From contig NZ_JOAI01000019.1 of assembly GCF_000717715.1 (NCBI RefSeq), positions 62,001 to 126,000 on the forward strand: a stretch of DNA of 64,000 bases. The letters run 5' to 3'. Numbering within the stretch: the first letter of the stretch is position 1; each line of letters begins with the position of its first letter. Both the position numbers and the translations under genes were made by a program. Positions 7,414-15,002 of this stretch are shown here, one piece after another. This DNA comes from Streptomyces sp. NRRL B-24484. Lineage in GTDB: Bacteria; Actinomycetota; Actinomycetes; Streptomycetales; Streptomycetaceae. The notes under the pieces were generated by a model that had not been told where the DNA came from, searched no databases, and saw only the letters and a list, made by a program, of their open reading frames with translations.

Positions 7414-7833
7414 ATGACTGTCGTCAGAATCTGTGCACGCCCCCTGCTGGCCTCGATGTTCATCGCCGGCGGGGCGGACGCGGTGCGGCGCCCCGAGCGT
7501 CTCGCACCCGCCGCCCGGCCGGTCGTCGACGCCCTGTCCGACCTGCCCGGAGTGCCGAGCCGCACGGTCAACGCCGTCCGCCTGAACGGCGGCGTCCAGG
7601 CCGCCTCCGGGCTGATGCTCGCGGCGGGGAAGCTGCCGCGGCTGTCGGCGGCCGTGCTCGCCTGCACCCTCCTCCCCGTCACCTGGGCGGGCCACCGCTT
7701 CTGGGAGGCCGAGGACGAGGGCGAACGCGCCCAGCAGCGCATCCACTTCCTCAAGAACCTCTCCATGCTCGGCGGCCTGCTGATGGCCGCCGCCGCGAAC
7801 GAGGACGGCCACCACCACCTGCTCCACCGGTAG
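7414..7833 (+). CDS. DoxX-family membrane protein
   Basis: A 139-residue integral membrane protein with about four hydrophobic segments (around 10-25, 60-75, 80-92 and 112-126). MTVVRICARPLLASMFIAGG at the start and RLNGGVQAASGLMLAAGKLP in the middle are typical of the DoxX/SURF4-like family, some members of which act with oxidoreductases in redox stress. The C-terminus is His-rich (HHHLLHR). Ends before a strong hairpin. Start ATG chosen as the first in-frame codon next to the family N-terminus; the ribosome site is weak. Confidence 0.85.
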   Translation: MTVVRICARPLLASMFIAGGADAVRRPERLAPAARPVVDALSDLPGVPSRTVNAVRLNGGVQAASGLMLAAGKLPRLSAAVLACTLLPVTWAGHRFWEAEDEGERAQQRIHFLKNLSMLGGLLMAAAANEDGHHHLLHR

Positions 7834-7859
7834 CCGACCACAGCCTCCGACCACAGCGA

Positions 7860-7893
7860 GGGGCGCGGAGAACCGCTCGGTTCTCCGCGCCCC
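7860..7893. terminator. strong bidirectional terminator hairpin
   Basis: A perfect 15-bp stem (7860-7874 with 7879-7893) closes a 4-nt loop GCTC. It lies between the convergent DoxX gene and the 68-residue minus-strand gene, so it can serve both. Confidence 0.9.
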
Positions 7894-7921
7894 TGCGCCG
7901 CCTGCACCGGCGAACCGCCTG

Positions 7922-8128
7922 CTACGGCGCTGCGGTGTCCGCCGCCGGCGGCCACGGTTCGTCGTCGCGGCGGCCCGCGGCCGGGGAGGACGCGGTGCTC
8001 CTGCCCGCCTCCTCGCGCCGGGCGGCCCGGTCCCGCCCGCGCTCGCCCTCGGGCCTGCCGGTGCCGCCGTCGTTCCGCCGGGCCCGGTCGGGGAGCGCCT
8101 CCGGGTACGCCCTGCGTCGGATGCTCAT
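7922..8128 (-). CDS. hypothetical charged 68-residue protein
   Basis: A small, strongly charged, probably disordered protein: SIRRRAYPEALPDRARRNDG at the start, many Arg, Glu and Asp, and an Ala/Pro-rich end. Its ribosome site GGAGG overlaps the stop codon (TAG, 8141-8143) of the upstream hemerythrin gene, which implies one transcript and coupled translation. No domain recognised. Ends just before the hairpin at 7860-7893. Confidence 0.7.
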   Translation of the reverse strand: MSIRRRAYPEALPDRARRNDGGTGRPEGERGRDRAARREEAGRSTASSPAAGRRDDEPWPPAADTAAP

Positions 8129-8140
8129 GGCACCCGCCTC

Positions 8141-8698
8141 CTACGCCGCGCCCCGGTCGGAGACGTAGTCCCGGACCCGGTCGATCAGGCCGACGCCCGG
8201 CGCCAGCAGCTTGCGGGCCGCGGGCGAGGACGGCGCCCCGGGGTGCGGCCGCGTCGGGGCGGTCGTCTTGGCCCGTCGGACCTGGTTCCCCAGCGCCTCC
8301 AGGTCGGCCTGGCTGCAGGCCGCCCGCAGGGCCGGGAAGAGGTTCTGCTCCTCGTCGCGGACGTGCGAGGTCACCTCGCCGACCAGGGCGGCCGCCAGGG
8401 TGTCCAGCCGCGGGTCGCCGGCCTCCGTGCCCTCGATCTCCTTGAGCAGGCGCTCGACCTGGGCGTGGTCCTCGACCTCGCGGTCGGCCATCGCGTCGCC
8501 TCCGGAGACGTGCTCGCGGACCGCCGGGTACAGGTAGGCCTCCTCGGCCACGGAGTGCCGCACGAGCTCGATCGTCACCTCGTCGAGCAGCGACTTCCGG
8601 TGCTCTCCGGTGGCCTGCATGATCTGCGTGAACAGCTCCTCGACCTCGCGGTGGTCGGTCTGAAGCTCCTTGATGACGTCGCCGCCGTGGCCTGCCAT
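8141..8698 (-). CDS. hemerythrin HHE-domain protein
   Basis: A 185-residue protein with a four-helix HHE cation-binding fold. Iron-ligand motifs in order: TDHREVEELF, RHSVAEEAYLYPAVREH (H-x4-E pattern), VEDHAQVERLL and SHVRDEEQNLFPAL. These carry the His/Glu set of a di-iron site that in related proteins binds O2 or handles NO and peroxide. The C-terminal 45 residues are Pro/Ala-rich linker plus a short helix (GLIDRVRDYV). A GGAGG ribosome site precedes the ATG. A second HHE gene lies at 12128. It forms a likely operon with the small gene at 7922. Confidence 0.9.
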   Translation of the reverse strand: MAGHGGDVIKELQTDHREVEELFTQIMQATGEHRKSLLDEVTIELVRHSVAEEAYLYPAVREHVSGGDAMADREVEDHAQVERLLKEIEGTEAGDPRLDTLAAALVGEVTSHVRDEEQNLFPALRAACSQADLEALGNQVRRAKTTAPTRPHPGAPSSPAARKLLAPGVGLIDRVRDYVSDRGAA

Positions 8699-8804
8699 CG
8701 CCGCCTCCTCCGGTCGGGGCCCGCCCGGTGCGGGCCGTAACCGGCGGTTGCCCCGTCGGGCCCGGTGCACACGTGACGTTCCGTGCGCAGGATCCCGGAT
8801 CGCC

Positions 8805-8829
8805 CGGTGGCTTCCGGCACAGCGGGTAG
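8805..8829 (+). promoter_or_regulatory. partial stress-sigma-like promoter, CGGT-N15-GGGTAG
   Basis: GGGTAG at 8824-8829 with CGGT at 8805-8808 (first base of the GNNT pattern missing), 61 nt upstream of the phosphoribosyltransferase start. Weaker than the other copies. Confidence 0.3.
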
Positions 8830-8890
8830 ACGTGCCGCCGAGAACGGAACCCGGCAACGGGAACGAAAAGAACGGCAGAAGGTGGACGGC

Positions 8891-9541
8891 ATGCGTTTCC
8901 ACGACCGCGAGCAGGCGGGCCGCGACCTGGCCGAGGCGCTGTGCAGGCAGCTCGGCGGCGTACCGCCGGACCCGCTGGTGCTCGCCCTCGCGCCTGGCGG
9001 AGTGCCGGTCGGAGCGGCCGTGGCGACCGTGCTCGGTGCGCCCTTCGACGTCCTGGTCGCCCGGCTCGTCTGCGCGCCGGAGAGCCCCGAGGTCCCGGTG
9101 GGCGCACTGCTGCCCGGCACGCCGCCGCAGTGGCAGGAACACACGCTGCGCACACTGGGCCTGACCCGGCAGCGGCTGGCCGACGAGGTCGCCGACGGAC
9201 GGGCCGAGGTGGACCGCTGCGAGGCGCTCTACCGCGACGACCGGCCGTTCCCCCGGGTCCGCGGCCGGACGGTCATCCTGGTCAACGACGGCCTCGCCAC
9301 CGGCGTCGTCGCCCGCGCCGCGCTCCGCCTGCTGCGCGAGCGGCGGCCGGCCCGGCTGATCATGGCCGCCCCGGTGAGCGCCGCCCGCGCCACCGCCGCC
9401 GTCCAGCCGGTCGCCGACGAACTGGTCTGCCCGCACCGCTCCTGGTACCTGAGGGACGTCGGCGACTGGTACGAGGACTTCCACCCGCCGTCCGACCGGG
9501 AGGTGCTGGACGCCCTGGCGGCCGTGCCCATGGCCTCCTGA
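8891..9541 (+). CDS. phosphoribosyltransferase-domain protein
   Basis: A 216-residue type I phosphoribosyltransferase fold. The PRPP loop is VILVNDGLATGVVARAA (about 132-148), where the family usually has two acidic residues (DDGLATG); here the first is Asn. LALAPGGVPVGAAVA near residue 30 is the N-terminal conserved loop. It resembles the stand-alone PRTase proteins of stress loci; M. tuberculosis Rv0571c, a DosR-regulon protein, has a domain of this kind. The physiological substrate is unknown. Start at ATG with AGAAGG upstream. Divergent from the hemerythrin gene; a partial GGGTAG promoter lies upstream. Confidence 0.8.
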   Translation: MRFHDREQAGRDLAEALCRQLGGVPPDPLVLALAPGGVPVGAAVATVLGAPFDVLVARLVCAPESPEVPVGALLPGTPPQWQEHTLRTLGLTRQRLADEVADGRAEVDRCEALYRDDRPFPRVRGRTVILVNDGLATGVVARAALRLLRERRPARLIMAAPVSAARATAAVQPVADELVCPHRSWYLRDVGDWYEDFHPPSDREVLDALAAVPMAS

Positions 9542-9659
9542 CCCCGCGGCGGCGAGCGCTCCCGGACACGGCGGCCGTGCTGCAGGGGCGGTGACGACAC
9601 CGACGGGCCGACCGGCGTAGCGTCGGGAGTTCAAAGCTCCTGAGTGCGGTGGTGGAGAG

Positions 9660-10607
9660 ATGCAGTCCTTCCTGTTCGACAGCGCGAGTCTGGACGCGAC
9701 GGAGGAGTTCCTCTCGTCCGCCTACACGCCGATGCGGATCGGCGGACCGGTCGAGGACGCCCGGGTGCGGATCAGCCGGCGCGCGGTCGGGCCGGTGTCG
9801 GTGGACCGCCTCTCGTTCGGCTACACCATGGGCTACGACGCGGGCAGCCTCGGCAAGGTGTGCCTGATCACCGTGCACGAGGGCACCATCGTCGACCGCA
9901 CCGACGGCCGCGAGGAGGTCTTCGGCACCGGCGAGACCTTCCTGATCGCGCCGCCCGACCGCCCGTACCGGGGCGAGGTCCGCTCGGCCCGCTACACCAT
10001 CGCGATGTTCGACCCGGCGCTGCTGGCCGAGGCTGCCCCGGCCGTCCCCGCCGGCGGCGGGCCGGTGCGGCTGACCGGACCCCGGGCCGTCACCCCCGCG
10101 GCGAACCGGCAGCTGACCGCCGCCGTCGCCTACCTCCGCGACGGGATCCTGGACAACCCCGTCGCCTGTGCGTCCGACCTGCTGGTGTCCACCGCGGCCC
10201 AGCACCTGGCCAGCGCGACCCTGGCCGCGCTGCCGCACAGCGCCCGCACCGACGCGGCACCCGCCGACTCCCGGGACGCCACCCCCGAGACGCTGCGCCG
10301 GGCCGTCTCCTTCATCGACGACAACGCCGACCAGGACCTCACCCTGGCCGCGATCGCGGCCGCGGCCTGCGTCACGCCCCGCGCCCTGCAGTACTCCTTC
10401 CGCCGGTACGCCGGGTGCACCCCGCTCGCGTACCTGCGCCGGGTCCGGCTCTCCCGGGCCCACGCCGACCTGAAGGCCGCCTCGCCGCAGGACGGTTCGA
10501 CGGTCACCGCGGTCGCGGCGCGCTGGGGCTTCGCCCACCCCGGCCGGTTCGCCGAGGCCTACCGGCGCACCTACGGGGTCGCGCCCTCGGTCACCCTGAA
10601 CCGGTGA
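9660..10607 (+). CDS. AraC-family transcriptional regulator
   Basis: A 315-residue regulator. The N-terminal cupin-like sensing domain (about 1-140; ARYTIAMFDPALL) is followed by a linker helix region and a C-terminal double HTH (about 205-310; LTLAAIAAAACVTPRALQYS as first HTH and AVAARWGFAHPGRFAEAYRR as second). CTPLAYLRRVRLSRAHADL is the typical connector. Usual length for the family. The start ATG lies behind GTGGTGGAGAG. The region just upstream contains the interrupted inverted repeat GGAGTTCAAAGCTCC, a possible operator. A paralogue with a lost sensing domain is at 18580. Ligand unknown. Confidence 0.9.
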   Translation: MQSFLFDSASLDATEEFLSSAYTPMRIGGPVEDARVRISRRAVGPVSVDRLSFGYTMGYDAGSLGKVCLITVHEGTIVDRTDGREEVFGTGETFLIAPPDRPYRGEVRSARYTIAMFDPALLAEAAPAVPAGGGPVRLTGPRAVTPAANRQLTAAVAYLRDGILDNPVACASDLLVSTAAQHLASATLAALPHSARTDAAPADSRDATPETLRRAVSFIDDNADQDLTLAAIAAAACVTPRALQYSFRRYAGCTPLAYLRRVRLSRAHADLKAASPQDGSTVTAVAARWGFAHPGRFAEAYRRTYGVAPSVTLNR

Positions 10608-11034
10608 ACGGCGGCCTGAACCGGTGAACGGCCGCCGATGACGGACGGCTTCCGACCGGTCGCTGACCACCGGCGGCCGGCGACCGCCGGTCGGCGCCGG
10701 CCGCCCGTCGGCGCCGACCGGGTCGGGTGCCACGGCGAGGGGGGCGAAACGCCGTGACACCCGTGTACCACCTCTGAGCAGGACGGCGCGTTTCAAACCT
10801 GTGGGGTTCGGCGGCTCGACCCTGCGGGCCCGGCGGCCGGCTGCGGCGGCGGTGACTGGTGTCGCAGAACGGGTAGCACCGGCTGCGCCGGCAGCCGCAC
10901 AGGGCGACCACCGGCCGTTCGCTGACCCGGCAGGTGCCGTCCGGCAGCACGACCTCGACCGGGCCCTCCACCAGGATGGGGCCGTCCCCGGCGACGGTGA
11001 CCCGCCGCGGTGGGCGCTCAGAGGGGCCGGACAC
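10591..11034 (-). CDS. CDGSH iron-sulfur domain protein with long C-terminal extension
   Basis: The first 80 residues are a CDGSH-type 2Fe-2S domain: GPILVEGPVEVVLPDGT, then VVALCGCRRSRCYPFCDTSH, which gives the C-x-C, C and H ligands, followed by RRR. Actinobacterial relatives are usually 75-95 residues. Here the frame stays open for another 65 low-complexity Arg/Pro-rich residues and ends inside the convergent AraC gene (17-nt overlap). The tail probably reflects a lost stop. The GTG start overlaps the end of the upstream methyltransferase remnant (17 nt), suggesting former translational coupling. Role: electron transfer or iron handling, inferred from the family. Confidence 0.75.
   Translation of the reverse strand: MSGPSERPPRRVTVAGDGPILVEGPVEVVLPDGTCRVSERPVVALCGCRRSRCYPFCDTSHRRRSRPPGPQGRAAEPHRFETRRPAQRWYTGVTAFRPPRRGTRPGRRRRAAGADRRSPAAGGQRPVGSRPSSAAVHRFRPPFTGSG
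10595..10634 (+). repeat. 20-bp tandem duplication across the AraC stop codon
   Basis: 10595-10614 and 10615-10634 match except at the last three or so bases. The AraC stop codon is in the first copy and an equivalent TGA in the second. Confidence 0.85.
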
Positions 11035-11533
11035 CGCGGACCACCACCAGTTCCTCCTCGCGCTGCCCCGGCGCGATCAGGCCGCGCTCCTCGAACCATG
11101 CGGCCCGGGCGGTCATCACCGGCCCGAACGGCTGCCGCCGCCGCGCGACGACGCCGACCAGCAGACCGGCCCGGCTCAGTGCGGCACAGGTCGCCGACAC
11201 GCCGGCCAGCGCCGACTGCACGACCAGCAGCACCCGCCGGGGGCGAGCAGCGCCGGGAGCGTCGGCACAGATCCGGTCCAGCAGGTCGCGGCCGTCGCGG
11301 CCGGCGTCCCAGCTGCGGGCGATCCCGCGGCGCGGCGGCGCCGACCGGCTGGGCACGTACGGCGGGTTCGCGGTGATCAGGTCGAACCGGGCGCCGGCGA
11401 CCGGCGCGAGCAGGTCGCCGTGGCGCAGCCGCACCCGGCGTCGGTCGAGCAGCAGATTGGCGGCGGCCGCGGCCAGGGCCCGGCGGGAGACGTCCACCGC
11501 CGTCACGCGGGCACCCCGGGCGGCGGCGGCCAT
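11018..11533 (-). pseudogene. N-terminally truncated HemK/PrmC-like methyltransferase
   Basis: Reads from the second part of a SAM-dependent methyltransferase: RVTAVDVSRRALAAAAAN, LRHGDLLAPVAGARFDLI, the catalytic TANPPYVPS (NPPY motif of HemK/PrmC enzymes that methylate glutamine in release factors and ribosomal proteins), WDAGRDGRDLLDRI and a C-terminal EELVVVRG. The SAM-binding motif I (V-L-D-x-G-x-G-x-G), expected just before RVTAVDV, and the whole N-terminal domain are absent. The frame begins abruptly at MAAAARGARV, and the DNA further out is the promoter of the divergent gene. A 5' deletion is the simplest reading. Overlaps the CDGSH start by 17 nt. Confidence 0.7.
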
Positions 11534-11541
11534 CCGACCAG

Positions 11542-11566
11542 GCGTGGCCCGCCCCGGCCCGGGTAG
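11542..11566 (+). promoter_or_regulatory. stress-sigma-like promoter, GCGT-N15-GGGTAG
   Basis: -35-like GCGT at 11542-11545, -10-like GGGTAG at 11561-11566 followed by GCGC, 47 nt upstream of the start of the 148-residue gene. Fits GNNT-N15-GGGTA. Confidence 0.5.
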
Positions 11567-11613
11567 GCGCGGCAGCACACCCGGACACGCACCGCCGACC
11601 AGGGAGGTGGACC

Positions 11614-12060
11614 ATGAGCGAGGAGTACGACTCGGAGCCCACGGTGTGGGCGCTCACCGTGCAGGAACAGGAGATCGGCCCCCCGGTCGCGGAGGCCTTC
11701 ATCGAGGTCGGGCGGCGGTGGCACGCCGAACTGCTCACCCACGCCCTGGAGAGCGGCTTCCTGCTGGCCGCCGGCGACGCGCCGCAGAGCACCGCCATGG
11801 TGGTGATGCGCGGCCCGCTGGTCGACCGGCTGCTCTTCGTCGGCGGCCGGCAGTCCTGGGAGCCGGTGCCCAAACCCGCGGCCTCGCCCGAGTGGCGGAA
11901 CGCGGCCCGCGAGCGCGGCGAGGTCCTGGTGGTCGTCGTCCCGCCCGGCACCTGCCTCACCGAGGAGGACGACGGCGACCCGGAGGACGCGACCGACGCA
12001 TTCACCCGCCGGGACGACGGCGTCGTCCTGCACGGAACGGCCGCGCTCGCCCTGGCCTGA
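11614..12060 (+). CDS. hypothetical protein, 148 residues
   Basis: An acidic soluble protein. Visible blocks: TVWALTVQEQEIGPPVAEAF, AFIEVGRRWHAELLTHALES, STAMVVMRGPLVDRLLFVGG, EVLVVVVPPGTCLTEEDDG. The alternation of strands and helices suggests one small alpha/beta domain, but I recognise no family. AGGGAGG lies 7 nt before the ATG. It carries a GGGTAG-type promoter and is followed after 67 nt by a hemerythrin gene in the same direction, so a role in the same stress response is plausible. Function unknown. Confidence 0.75.
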   Translation: MSEEYDSEPTVWALTVQEQEIGPPVAEAFIEVGRRWHAELLTHALESGFLLAAGDAPQSTAMVVMRGPLVDRLLFVGGRQSWEPVPKPAASPEWRNAARERGEVLVVVVPPGTCLTEEDDGDPEDATDAFTRRDDGVVLHGTAALALA

Positions 12061-12127
12061 CCCCGGCACCGGGTGCCGCGAAAGGGCGCGAACACGGCAC
12101 GGCACATCACGGAAGACGAGGTGCACC

Positions 12128-12667
12128 ATGACCTCCGGCGACATCGTCGACGTCGTCACCACCGACCACGAACGGATCCGCACCCTGTTCGGCCGCATGG
12201 CCGGCACCCCGCTGAAGGACCCGCGGCGCCGTGAACTCCTCGACGAGGTGACCGACCTGCTGGAGCGCCACCTGGCGGTCGAGGCCGAGTACGTCTACCC
12301 GCTGGCGCTGCGCACCCTGCCCGGCCGCCGGGAGACCGTGGAACAGGAGCGGGCCGGGCTCGCCACGATCGGCGCCCTGCTCGACGACCTCTCCCGGGTC
12401 GGCGCGGACTCCGCGATCTTCGACCGGAAGGTCGCCCTGCTCGTCCGCGAGGTCACCGGCCACGCCCACGAGGAGGAGGCACTGCTCCTGGACGAACTCG
12501 GCGCCGCCGCACCGCCGGACGAACTGGCCGACGCCGGCGCAGCGGCCCGGTCCGGGCCGCTGCACAAGGTGCGCCGCTCACCGGCCGACCGCCCCCGCGA
12601 CGACCTCCCGCCGACCTGGCCGCGCCCGAAGACGCACCTGCGCGACTTCTTCCGCATCGAGGGCTGA
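12128..12667 (+). CDS. hemerythrin HHE-domain protein
   Basis: A 179-residue protein, second HHE protein of the window. Ligand motifs: VTTDHERIRTLF, ERHLAVEAEYVYPLAL (H-x4-E), and GHAHEEEALLLDEL. The third His-containing helix found in the protein at 8141 (EDHAQVE) is weaker here (VEQERAGLATIG), so its metal site may hold a single iron or be incomplete. The C-terminus is basic with RPKTHLRDFFRIEG. It probably binds iron and senses or scavenges O2, NO or peroxide. Cotranscription with the upstream hypothetical gene is likely. Confidence 0.85.
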   Translation: MTSGDIVDVVTTDHERIRTLFGRMAGTPLKDPRRRELLDEVTDLLERHLAVEAEYVYPLALRTLPGRRETVEQERAGLATIGALLDDLSRVGADSAIFDRKVALLVREVTGHAHEEEALLLDELGAAAPPDELADAGAAARSGPLHKVRRSPADRPRDDLPPTWPRPKTHLRDFFRIEG

Positions 12668-12745
12668 ACGGCATCGCGCCGAACGCGGCCGTTACCACCA
12701 CCGGCCCGGGGCGGGCGGCCCGGCCGTCGGCGGCCGCGCCCGCGG

Positions 12746-13102
12746 TCAGCGGGGGGCCTTCATCGGCGGCTCCCCGGCCGGCTCGACGGCGAAGACGGTG
12801 TCGGCCTCGGTCACCCGGAGCAGCCGGACCATCTGCGGGGTGGGCGCCACCAGCCGGAAGGCCGTCCCCACGGCGGTGGCGGCCAGCCGGGCGCGCAGCA
12901 GGGCGTCGAGCCCCGCGGAGGTGCAGAAGGCGAGCGCCGAGCAGTCCACCACCACGGCCGTCGGCCGGGGCGGGTCGCCCAGCGCCGCGTCGAGTGCATC
13001 CTCCAGCACCCGCACGGTCTCCATGTCCGCCTGGCCGGCCACGGCCAGCCTCCGCTCCCCGGCGGGCGCCGGGGAGCGCATCACGCGGAGCTCCGCATCC
13101 AT
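12746..13102 (-). CDS. STAS-domain anti-sigma factor antagonist
   Basis: A 118-residue STAS protein: RRLAVAGQADMETVRVLEDA, AVVVDCSALAFCTSAGLDAL (Ser-Ala-Gly phosphosite), TAFRLVAPTPQMVRLLRVTE, then ADTVFAVEPAG. Very similar in pattern to the products at 6355 and 7005, so the three are paralogues. A GGAGGGAG ribosome site precedes the ATG. Divergent from the HATPase gene at 13319 across 216 nt, an arrangement that suggests the pair act together in partner switching. Cytoplasmic. Confidence 0.9.
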   Translation of the reverse strand: MDAELRVMRSPAPAGERRLAVAGQADMETVRVLEDALDAALGDPPRPTAVVVDCSALAFCTSAGLDALLRARLAATAVGTAFRLVAPTPQMVRLLRVTEADTVFAVEPAGEPPMKAPR

Positions 13103-13318
13103 GGCGCTGCTCCCTCCGTCACGGACACCCCGGCGGGGCTTCCCGTGACAGTGGCTCCCGGAGCGCCTGCCCAGCACCCGGAGAACGAAGCGTCCCGCGG
13201 CGGTGACCACGGAACGAAGACCCTGCCCGGAGGGCGGTCGACCGGCCCGCCGGGGGTTACGGCGGACGGGGATCCGGTTACACGCACCCAGGGGCGGACA
13301 CGGACGCAGGAGACGAGG

Positions 13319-13720
13319 GTGAACCGGACAGCGCGTCACTGGCACCTGCCGCTCGGACCGGTCGACGGTCCCGGGCCCCAGCACGGCATGGCCTACGTAC
13401 GCCGTGCCCTGGCCCGTGCACCGGCCCCCGAGCTGCCCGAGGGCCCGCGGTCGGAGGACGTGCTGCTGGTCACCTGCGAGCTGCTCACCAACGCGTACAG
13501 CCACACCCCGGGCCCGATCTGCCTCGACCTCGACCTGGACCACGACACGCTGACCGTCGCGGTGACCGATGCGAGCACCCGGCCGCCGGTGGTCCGCCCG
13601 TACCGTCCGCAGCAGCCGCACGGCCACGGCATGCACATTGTCGAGCGGCTGTCCGTGGACTGGGGCGTCACGCCCGTCCCGAGCGGCAAGACCGTCTGGG
13701 CCGTGCTGCCCGCGCCCTGA
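13319..13720 (+). CDS. HATPase_c anti-sigma-factor-like ATP-binding protein
   Basis: A 133-residue ATP-binding protein of the RsbW type. N box VTCELLTNAYSHT (about 45-57), AVTDASTRPP (G1), GHGMHIVERL (G2) and PSGKTVWAVLP at the end. Similar in plan to the product at 5836 but shorter. Start at GTG with GGAGACGAGG upstream. Faces the STAS gene at 12746 and ends 97 nt before mgtC. Probable kinase or binding partner of one of the STAS proteins. Confidence 0.87.
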   Translation: MNRTARHWHLPLGPVDGPGPQHGMAYVRRALARAPAPELPEGPRSEDVLLVTCELLTNAYSHTPGPICLDLDLDHDTLTVAVTDASTRPPVVRPYRPQQPHGHGMHIVERLSVDWGVTPVPSGKTVWAVLPAP

Positions 13721-13733
13721 CGGACGCGGTCGC

Positions 13734-13758
13734 GGGTGGCTCGCCGCCGCCCGGATAG
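13734..13758 (+). promoter_or_regulatory. stress-sigma-like promoter, GGGT-N15-GGATAG
   Basis: -35-like GGGT at 13734-13737 and -10-like GGATAG at 13753-13758 followed by GCGC, 58 nt upstream of the MgtC-like start. Confidence 0.45.
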
Positions 13759-13816
13759 GCGCGCCCCGAGGCCGCCGCGGCACTCGCCGCGGGCGGCGAC
13801 GGAAGAGGCGAGTCAC

Positions 13817-14560
13817 GTGCAGCGGACCGAGGCGATCTGGCAGTTGACGGGCGGACAGGGCTGGCCGGCGCTGGCCGATCTCGCGGCGGCGCTCGTCCTC
13901 TCCAGCCTGATCGGCCTGGAGCGCGAGGCCGGGCAGAAGAGCGCCGGCCTGCGCACCCACGCCCTGGTCGGCCTCGGCAGTGCGCTGTTCGTCAACGTCT
14001 CCCGGTACGGCTTCGGCGCCGGGGACCCGTCCCGGGTGGCCGCGCAGATCGTCTCCGGCATCGGGTTCATCGGCGGTGGGCTGATCTTCGTCCGCCGCGA
14101 CGCCGTGCGCGGACTGACCACCACGGCGACGATCTGGCTCACCTGCGCCGTCGGCATGGCCTGCGCCGCGGGACTCGGGGTCGTCGCCGTGTCCTGCACG
14201 GCCGGCTACTTCCTGATCATCCGGGGCTTCCCCGCCCTGGTGCGGCGGCTGGCGCCCGCGCTCGCGGCGGCCCCGGTCAGTGTCGCCCTGGTCTACGAGA
14301 TCGGCCACGCCCTGCTGCCCCGGGTGCTGGAGGCCTGCGCGGCCTCGGGTTTCCGCATCGTCGACACCGCCACCGAGCACGACCGGGCACTCTGCCCTCC
14401 CGGCGGCGGACCCCCCGAGACGCTCATGCGGCTCTGCCTGACCCTGGAGGGCCGCTCGGACATCCGGGCGCTGACCACCGGGCTCTCCGGCCCCGCCGGG
14501 ATCCGCTCCGTGGCCGTCCGCACCGAGGACTCCGTGCCCGGTCCGCGGGGCGGCACCTGA
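13817..14560 (+). CDS. mgtC: MgtC/SapB-family membrane protein
   Basis: A 247-residue protein with about five membrane helices in the first 150 residues and a C-terminal cytoplasmic ACT-like domain. The MgtC signature ALVLSSLIGLEREAGQKSAG followed by LRTHALVGLGSALF is present, as are GIGFIGGGLIF and GLTTTATIW. MgtC proteins support growth at low Mg2+ and in intracellular pathogens restrain the F1Fo ATP synthase; in soil actinomycetes the role is unproven. GTG start with GGAAGAGG upstream. Preceded by a GGATAG-type promoter. Usual length for the family. Confidence 0.92.
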   Translation: MQRTEAIWQLTGGQGWPALADLAAALVLSSLIGLEREAGQKSAGLRTHALVGLGSALFVNVSRYGFGAGDPSRVAAQIVSGIGFIGGGLIFVRRDAVRGLTTTATIWLTCAVGMACAAGLGVVAVSCTAGYFLIIRGFPALVRRLAPALAAAPVSVALVYEIGHALLPRVLEACAASGFRIVDTATEHDRALCPPGGGPPETLMRLCLTLEGRSDIRALTTGLSGPAGIRSVAVRTEDSVPGPRGGT

Positions 14561-14581
14561 CCGGGCGAACGCGCGCCCGGG

Positions 14582-14932
14582 TCAGTCGTCCAGCGGGGCG
14601 AAGCCGAGTACCCAGCCCAGGGCCTCCGCCGCCCCCAGTGCGCGGCGCCGCTCCTCGGCGGGCCGCGCGGTGTCCCGGGCCGCCAGGATCGCCGCCCGCT
14701 CCTCGGCGGCGAGTTCGCCGTCCGCGAGCTCGCCGTGCACGGTGCCGGTGACCGGCGCCGGTACCCCGGGGTCGAGCACCCAGCGGTAGGCCGCGGCGGC
14801 GCCGCCGGCCTCCGGACCGGGGTCGACCTCGGCCGCGAGCGCCGCGCGGTCGATCTCCGCGGGCGTTCTGACGGCGATGAACTCCTGGACGGATTCCTGG
14901 ACGGTCTCCTGGACGGCGGAAGCTGCTGCCAC
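14582..14932 (-). CDS. hypothetical acidic 116-residue protein
   Basis: Soluble, acidic and helical. The N-terminus has a tandem motif (VQETVQESVQEF, coded by three near-repeats of a 12-bp unit), then IDRAALAAEVDPGPEAG, ELADGELAAEERAAILAAR and ALGAAEALGWVLGFAPLDD. No recognised domain. GTG start chosen because GGGAGG lies about 9 nt upstream. Convergent with mgtC (21 nt apart). Function unknown. Confidence 0.7.
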   Translation of the reverse strand: MAAASAVQETVQESVQEFIAVRTPAEIDRAALAAEVDPGPEAGGAAAAYRWVLDPGVPAPVTGTVHGELADGELAAEERAAILAARDTARPAEERRRALGAAEALGWVLGFAPLDD

Positions 14933-15002
14933 GGCGGGGTACCTCCCGGGTGCTGAGCGGCCGGGCACCCGCCGGGCGGCGGGTGCCGTGGGTCACAGCC
15001 AC

